Source of the DNA: Skeletonema tropicum
Taxonomy: Eukaryota > Bacillariophyta > Thalassiosirophyceae > Thalassiosirales > Thalassiosiraceae
DNA length: 64,000 nt
Assembly (NCBI GenBank): GCA_037178625.1
Contig: CM074139.1
Location: 124,001-188,000, forward strand
Reading direction: 5' to 3'
Shown: piece by piece, positions 59,071-64,000 of the stretch
Layout of the letters: each line of letters opens with the position of its first letter
How positions within the stretch are numbered: the first letter of the stretch is position 1
Translations under genes and position numbers: made by a program
Notes under the pieces: model-generated
Databases searched by the model: none
What the model saw: only the letters and a program-made list of their open reading frames with translations
Told to the model about the DNA's origin: nothing

Positions 59071-59295
59071 TTACAGCAGCCATTGTTGCTATTTGATCAC
59101 GCTGCGTTGCCGCGCCTTCAATTACAAATCAGTGGCGTTAGATTTTCCACGACGGCCATTTATGACGTAATGCAAAATGTGGGAGTAGGAGAAGTTGGAG
59201 AGGGAACGAAATGATCTGCGAGTAAGTGAACGGTATTATATCCTTCCTAGTCGCCAGGACTTACAACTCACAACCTTTACATCAACATGCTTTCT
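59071..59295. repeat. Duplicated 225-bp segment, copy A
   Basis: It matches 62587-62805 on the same strand. Long shared stretches are CTATTTGATCACGC, CTTCAATTACAAATCAGTGG and CGTTAGATTTTCC, then GACGGCCAT, GGGAGTAGG, AAGTGAACGGTAT and CATCC/TATCC. The divergence is moderate. No coding content was identified. Confidence 0.75.
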
Positions 59296-59395
59296 GCGTC
59301 GAAAGGTTCACAGTAAATGATTGCATTGACGATGCAATTCAGTAGCTTGAAGAACGCCATCACTGTAAAATCTGAGCAGAAGGAATCAGATGATA

Positions 59396-59485
59396 ATAAC
59401 TGAAATTTCAAAGTACGTCTGATTAGCCCTCTAGGGGCGAAATAATGATGATTAACCAACATGTGTGCTGCGACGTCAGTATTGA
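59396..59485 (+). repeat. Dispersed element, related to the insertion at 2221-2329
   Basis: It contains GAAATTT, AAAGTACGTCTG, GCCCTC, GGGGCGA and AACATGTG in the same order as the reverse complement of 2221-2330, at roughly 70-75% similarity by eye. No flanking direct repeat was spotted here. Confidence 0.5.
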
Positions 59486-60079
59486 TGCTTCATACTGCCT
59501 CCACAGCTGTTTCTCAGATCGCACCCCAAGCCAGAAGACCCAATTGGTCTCCTGGCCAGGATTGATTCAACCTTATGGTTGTGTTACGTCTTCGATTTCT
59601 CGAGTCAATTGAGGACAGAGCCCATCCTTGGCTGTCCTTTCTCACGATATAATAAGTACTACTTTATGAGCGGTTCAGGAATCAGATGAGTACAGGTATG
59701 AATTTCTTTGCAATACATAGCGTCAGCGGCACTCATTAGATGAAGCTTGACGCCGCAATATTGTACTTTTAGATGCTTTAGGGTTAGGGTTAGGTTGTGA
59801 GGTGAATCCTTGTGTCTTACGAACAGCATAGTTAAAGCAAGGTTGATCCTTGCAACGTGGATTCATTTGTGACATCATATCAATGAACGGTAATCGGACG
59901 ACACATCATTGGCGCAGCAAATTTGTCAGAATTCACAATCTCAATCTCAAGAGACGAAGACTAACGACTCACTCCAGCTGTATTCATCCACAAAGAAGTC
60001 AGTCAGCTGAATCATCCATCATTGCGCCATGTGGTATTTTTATCAGTTGTTCGTTTTTCCCATCTTCCACTAAAGCAGA
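59486..60079. other. Intergenic stretch with an interstitial telomere-like motif
   Basis: No gene is supported. Positions 59778-59795 contain TTAGGG repeated almost three times. Confidence 0.4.
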
Positions 60080-60490
60080 GGGAATGATGAATGTACTTCG
60101 AGCATTGGAGGCCCTGCACTTGTCCCTGGGGCAAGCCATGGAACGATGTGAAAATAACTCTCTCATACGCAGTAGCGGTAGCGGTAACGAAGAACGACTC
60201 TACACAACTGCAGAGGATTATTGTGCCAATTAGATCAGCTCTGAGATACAAACAAATTTCTGTTACATATATCTCCTTCTACAAAGAAGCTGCAGAAATG
60301 ATACATTCAAAGCTGTCGAAATCATCTTCGCAGGTCACTTACTGATGTATAGAAGTAGCACTGAAGATGATTGCCATGAATGAACACATTAATGAATGCG
60401 TTAAAACTTTTATGAATGGGGGTGTCGATCTGATCACGTCTCATGTAATAGCAGCTAAGAATGTGCTTTTGGCTTTCATTTGCTGTCGTG
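60080..60490 (+). pseudogene. Possible degraded coding fragments, unidentified
   Basis: Three short coding-like pieces lie in different frames: NVLRALEALHLSLGQAMERC (about 60085-60144), FYKEAAEMIHSKLSKSSSQV (about 60280-60340), and NEHINECVKTFMNGGVDLIT (about 60379-60440), the last ending near a GTAAGTATG donor-like site. They may be remains of one gene. No family was recognised, and the evidence is composition only. Confidence 0.25.
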
Positions 60491-61030
60491 TAAGTATGTC
60501 ATGATAAGTAAGAAGTAAGGAAGACCAAGACTTCTTTTCTCGTACCAACTTCAACTTAAACATCACTCGGTACTCGAAATAATGTCCACCAAAATCGCTC
60601 ACAAAAAATCAATCATGCCGACCATCGCAACGTCAATTCAATCATGCCGACCAAAAGCACCGGAGAGCCATTCATTCAATCATGCCGACAGACAGCATCG
60701 TGAGGATCTCTCACAGCCATTCATTCAATCATGGATGGCAAATTGCTGTTGCGAGCCTCATGCCGCTGCTTGCTGTGCTCATAATTTTTCATCGAGCAAA
60801 CTGTCAACATCATTCGCTACCAAACCACCATGTCGGCCAATTCTCCGCCCTCCGCTGGCCGGCCGCTTGCTATACTACCGCTGCCTCCCAACAGCGTTCA
60901 CCCGCAAGCATCGCCACCGCTTTGAAGCAGGCTCCGCCGCGAACGACTGCAACCGACGATCGATGATTACAGGTGAGTTACAACCGATTCATGATCCCCT
61001 GTCCGGTTTTAATGGCTGATCGAGCAACAA
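60491..61030. other. Region with TCAATCATGCCGAC repeats, no supported gene
   Basis: The motif TCAATCATGCCGAC or a close variant occurs at about 60609, 60640, 60678 and 60726. Overlapping frames (for example 60582-61019 and 60682-60966) are His/Pro/Ala-rich. One has a hydrophobic stretch (IAVASLMPLLAVLIIF), but nothing shows that they are real. Confidence 0.35.
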
Positions 61031-61035
61031 CTTCA

Positions 61036-61228
61036 GCGCCGTGGAAGCCGGCGCTATACAAATTGGCCCAGCACCGTGGAAGCCGGTGCTATACAAATTG
61101 GCCCAGCACCGTGGAAGCCGGTGCTATACAAATTGGCCCAGGGCTCAGTCCCAGCACCGAGGCAAAGCCGGTGCTATACAAATAAGGCCCATCGCCGAGG
61201 ATAGCCGGCGATTAATTAAATTGGCCCA
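61036..61228. repeat. Five tandem 35-38-bp hairpin repeats with covarying stems
   Basis: Units start at 61036, 61071, 61106, 61154 and 61192. The first three are 35 bp, and a 13-bp spacer separates units 3 and 4. Each has a 6- to 7-bp inverted repeat around a 7- to 9-nt loop, then CTATACAAATTGGCCCA or a variant. The stems read GCGCCG/CGGCGC in unit 1, GCACCG/CGGTGC in units 2-4 and ATCGCCG/CGGCGAT in unit 5. Both arms change together. It may be part of a structured transcript. Confidence 0.75.
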
Positions 61229-62352
61229 GCTTTTCTTTGCGCCTTCGGGTGTACTCGATTTGGGGTTCCGAGAGAGATAGTAACGGTCGGTTTCCAAGGT
61301 TGGTCACGGCGGCCTTCGGAGGTGCTGAGAGGCTTAAACAGAGTGTCCGTCCTCCTCAGGGAAAGATTGGCACAGTTCCTTTAGGGTTTGCTAGACCATA
61401 AATCCGTCGCTAAACTACCGTTCAATCTCGTTGAAAAGCATCTCCACCAACATTTTTAAATCTTGATGTGTTTGTTTGTTTGCTGTCTCTATCTTTGTAT
61501 TTTGTATTTCTAATGAATCTTTGTTTTGTTTCCTATCTCTAAAAACAGTGCTTGGTAATTCATATAGAGGCAGTCTCTTCGCAAGGCGTATCGCAAGCTA
61601 CACAGCTACCGTCCAGAGACGACTCTTGACGAAAGGCCTTACAGCAGGGCAGGAACAAGACGGAAAGTTTAGTTTGATCAATCGAGCAGGGCCTGCTCTC
61701 AAGTTGTTGCGTCCATCGCCGTCGCGTGTCTTATGGCACATTATTGCTGCCTCTCTCTAGAGATAGTGAGACGGGATGATTGGGAATTGACGTTTTTGTC
61801 TCCGTAGCTCTTAGAATGAAAGTTAGATAATGTGTCTCATGTTTTGTCAGATGTAAATAATAGGTCCTATTTCACTGCTAGCTTGATCTTTTGCTATCCC
61901 TCTTTTGATCCACTCAACAAGTGTGTCCGTCAAGCTCGGTTCCAATACACATCACTCGATCATATCGTCCTCGTCTCTACTTGTTGCTTTCATTGTCCTT
62001 CCGCATAAGTATATATTATGCATAGCAAAGAGTATCGAGAGGCAAGAGTGCAGAGCAGCAGTGCGATAGTATTGAAACTTCCCTCCGACAAAAATGACAC
62101 ACATGACTTCGCCAATGATATGTATGGTACGTACATAAGTAGGTACATATTTACTCTTGACTCTTCCGACTGCAACACACATTTACATTGATGATTATTT
62201 GTACTTGTACCACCAAACGACGATAGGCGTAACAAAGAACAAATATGATCTCATCAATGATGATGGCAGCCAAGCCGCCTACCCATCTCAATACAACAAC
62301 ATAAACATCTTGATGATGAAGAAGAAGACGAAGATGAAATCTCCCTAACCAA
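61229..62352. other. Unassigned region downstream of the hairpin repeats
   Basis: Positions 61230-61410 are GC-rich, with GCGCC-TTCG-GGTGT and other TTCG hairpin-like motifs plus a CTGAGAGG/CCTCCTCAG pairing. This could be structured RNA, but it matches no class I know. A 94-codon frame (61476-61760) begins in T-rich DNA that ends in an acceptor-like AAAAACAG at about 61550; its second part could be an exon, but this is not supported further. Confidence 0.3.
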
Positions 62353-62565
62353 ATGCTCCAACTATCACAACCTCAGCATCCAATACTCCACGACCATCCC
62401 CTCTCAGCATCTATAATATGGATTATCAATCGACACGGGAGGATGCTCCCTCTCCACGCGGCGCTATTGTACGGTGCTCCATCTAACGTCACGCTAAAAA
62501 TACTTGACGCAGCACGCGTGATAAACCCACAAGTCAGCACACAATCTCTTTCCATTGATACATAA
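62353..62565 (+). pseudogene. Ankyrin-like repeat fragment
   Basis: The segment NRHGRMLPLHAALLYGAPSN followed by VTLKILDAA resembles one ankyrin-type repeat of the form G-LPLH-A-GAP-V-LLDA, common in large diatom protein families. Only one repeat is visible and the frame stops at 62565. The upstream DNA (62240-62350) encodes acidic LDDEEEDEDE in another frame. It is probably a relic of a longer gene. Confidence 0.4.
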
Positions 62566-62586
62566 ATGAGATGGATGCACAAAACA

Positions 62587-62805
62587 TTACAGCCGCAGTT
62601 GCTATTTGATCACGCGGCGTTGCTGGGTCTTCAATTACAAATCAGTGGCGTTAGATTTTCCCCGACGGCCATCCATTGACTCACAAAACAAGGGAGTAGG
62701 GGAAGTTAGAGGTGGAGCAAAATGATGAGCGAATAAGTGAACGGTATAACATCCCTCCTATAATCCGACAATTCAGCTCACATCAGCACAAAGCGACGCT
62801 TTCCT
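62587..62805. repeat. Duplicated 225-bp segment, copy B
   Basis: Diverged direct copy of 59071-59295, starting just downstream of the ankyrin-like fragment. It is 3.5 kb from copy A, in the same orientation. Confidence 0.75.
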
Positions 62806-63665
62806 GGAAGGTGTGAGTGTGAGGAGGGGCCTGACAGAATGTATTCAGAGCTAGTCTACACGAGCAGTAGAGGAATCTCTCCCTTGACATTTCAGCAAGG
62901 TTGCCATGTTTTTGATATATAGTTAATAGAGCTCACAAGATGCTGCGAAGCCAACATTTCAGCAAAGTTTCAGTGATGAGAATTGCAAGCTGCTGATACA
63001 ACATTGGCACAATGCAAAGGCGACTAACTGCTACCAAGAGAGAATGAGAGATGAAGATGAGTATGTAGGGAGATAGAGGAAGGTTGGCTTCATCATGGTG
63101 ATGGTGTCGGCGGTGTTCTGTCTGCTTCTTTGTTGAGGCTTTAGGTATTTCTGTGATAGGTAAACTACGTATCACTGGTATTGTAAACAACACAAACATC
63201 AAGCATCTGTGTTCTTTGATCTTGAATCTTGAGCTTTTGTGACGTTGTGTGCGCGTTTTCAGTCCAACACCCGTTTTCGGACCTTCCTAGCCCTTACTTG
63301 AGTTCGCACAGCAGTTCGCACACTGAAATCACAAACGAGACCCAGTGCATGTGTGTTGTTTGCTTTGCAGAGGTGGAATACTTAGGAGCCAACTTGAGCG
63401 GGAACCAAGGGAAGATATAACGGGAACGAACCGGCAACCGGCTCTCTCTCTAGCTGGCTACATAATAAGTATTGATGTACTGCAAAGATAAAAAATTATG
63501 ATGTTCCAATTACTTACTTGAACTTTTGTAGGCCTTAAACTTTAAACTTACATTTTACTCCTACATTTTACCGGCCCATAAGGTTCCGACATCCATTAGT
63601 ATTCAGATGATAACACTCTACCTGATCTCTAGAGCTAGGGAGGAATAAGAATAAACAATCGCATC
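62806..63665. other. Intergenic region before the right-edge gene
   Basis: No gene is supported. Minus-strand frame 62933-63202 and plus-strand frame 63229-63420 have no recognisable features. The last 100 bp should contain the promoter and leader of the gene at 63666. Confidence 0.35.
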
Positions 63666-64000
63666 ATGGCTGCGGACAACAACAACGACGTTAAACATGG
63701 CGGCGGATTGGTTCAGTTATGTCAATTTAGGGGATGCACCAATGTGGTACATTTCGAGTTAAGAGGCGGCCTATGTTGCATTCATCACACTGGTGAGCTA
63801 ATGGACTCAGATGCTAAGGATAAGAGTGAAGCTGAAGAGCATAGTCAACAGAGTAGACTTGAAGGATGCACCGACAGCGCTACCACCGATAAGAAGTGCT
63901 GCGATGAGTACTCAGTACATGGCCAAAATGATGAAAGTGTAGGAGAGAAGAAACGTGTTCCATTCAAGTCGAAGACGAAGACGAAGAAGCGCCAGAAGGT
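63666..64000 (+). CDS. Zinc-knuckle protein, 5' part only
   Basis: The ATG at 63666 opens a frame with no stop to the window end (111 codons). Residues about 19-42 read LCQFRGCTNVVHFELRGGLC followed by CIHH. This has the C-x4-C-x-N, then GG-x-C-x2-H layout of the WRKY19-like or GCTN zinc knuckles, which are repeated in many diatom and oomycete proteins of unknown or regulatory function. A second, weaker GCT motif (EGCTDSATTDKKCC) follows at about residues 71-84, then a Lys/Arg-rich stretch (KKRVPFKSKTKTKKRQK) that may be a nuclear signal. The rest lies beyond the window. Confidence 0.65.
   Translation, partial: MAADNNNDVKHGGGLVQLCQFRGCTNVVHFELRGGLCCIHHTGELMDSDAKDKSEAEEHSQQSRLEGCTDSATTDKKCCDEYSVHGQNDESVGEKKRVPFKSKTKTKKRQK

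Noticed and set aside
61036..61228. Hairpin repeats as a CRISPR array
   Set aside because: The units are contiguous with no variable spacers, there are no cas genes, and the setting is eukaryotic.
1..64000. tRNA, snRNA or other known RNA genes
   Set aside because: I looked for a GGTTCGAATCC-type T-arm, U1, U2, U4, U5 and U6 core motifs and 5S patterns, and found no convincing match by eye.

Overview
The window looks like nuclear DNA of a diatom, most likely a centric species of the Thalassiosirales type. The evidence is an Lhcf-type fucoxanthin-chlorophyll a/c protein with a plastid presequence (AAFAP), a cyclin of the diatom-expanded kind, a MYND/RING-like/Sel1 protein of a family expanded in diatoms, and short (79-98 nt) GT-AG introns. 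The species cannot be named from this sequence. Two 500-N blocks (4421-4920, 42700-43199) are assembly gaps of placeholder length.

Left flank (1-5.2 kb): a frameshifted MYND/RING-like/Sel1 gene on the minus strand (307-1212), a diverged duplicate of its 3' end (2378-2590) that carries a small insertion flanked by a 22-nt direct repeat, and a cyclin gene on the plus strand (3072-5205) interrupted by the first gap. The cyclin ends in three 18-residue repeats.

Core (5.25-53.45 kb): one complete four-exon gene on the minus strand (9117-5256, 1199 codons) encoding an NCA2/DGS1-type mitochondrial membrane protein with a very long low-complexity N-terminal extension. A 2.67-kb tandem array runs from inside its first exon to 53450. 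Each unit carries the first 348 codons of this gene, its proximal promoter and 5' leader, and about 1.4 kb of further upstream DNA. Joining units head to tail gives each truncated copy a new 13-residue tail and stop codon, so it could make a 361-residue protein. There are 17 truncated copies beside the intact gene. Twelve are open, four carry frameshifts and one runs into the gap. The copies are nearly identical, so the array is very recent, strongly homogenised, or partly an assembly product. A 29-G run and dense indels near the gap show that part of it is poorly resolved.

Right flank (53.45-64 kb): gene-poor. It holds an intact FCP gene (55725-55093, minus), a long multiply frameshifted gene relic on the plus strand (56185-58438), an ankyrin-like fragment (62353-62565), and the start of a zinc-knuckle protein running off the window (63666-64000). 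Between them are several small repeats: a pair of about 145-bp elements with a covarying stem (54361 and 54727), a five-unit array of hairpins with compensatory base changes (61036-61228), a duplicated 225-bp segment (59071 and 62587), a dispersed element also present at 2221-2329, and three interstitial TTAGGG units (59778).

There are no operons here. The cyclin and NCA2 genes are convergent with about 50 bp between their stop codons, and the FCP gene is divergent from the 56-kb relic. The main candidate for something undescribed is the promoter-bearing array of NCA2 N-terminal fragments. The covarying hairpin repeats on the right come second.
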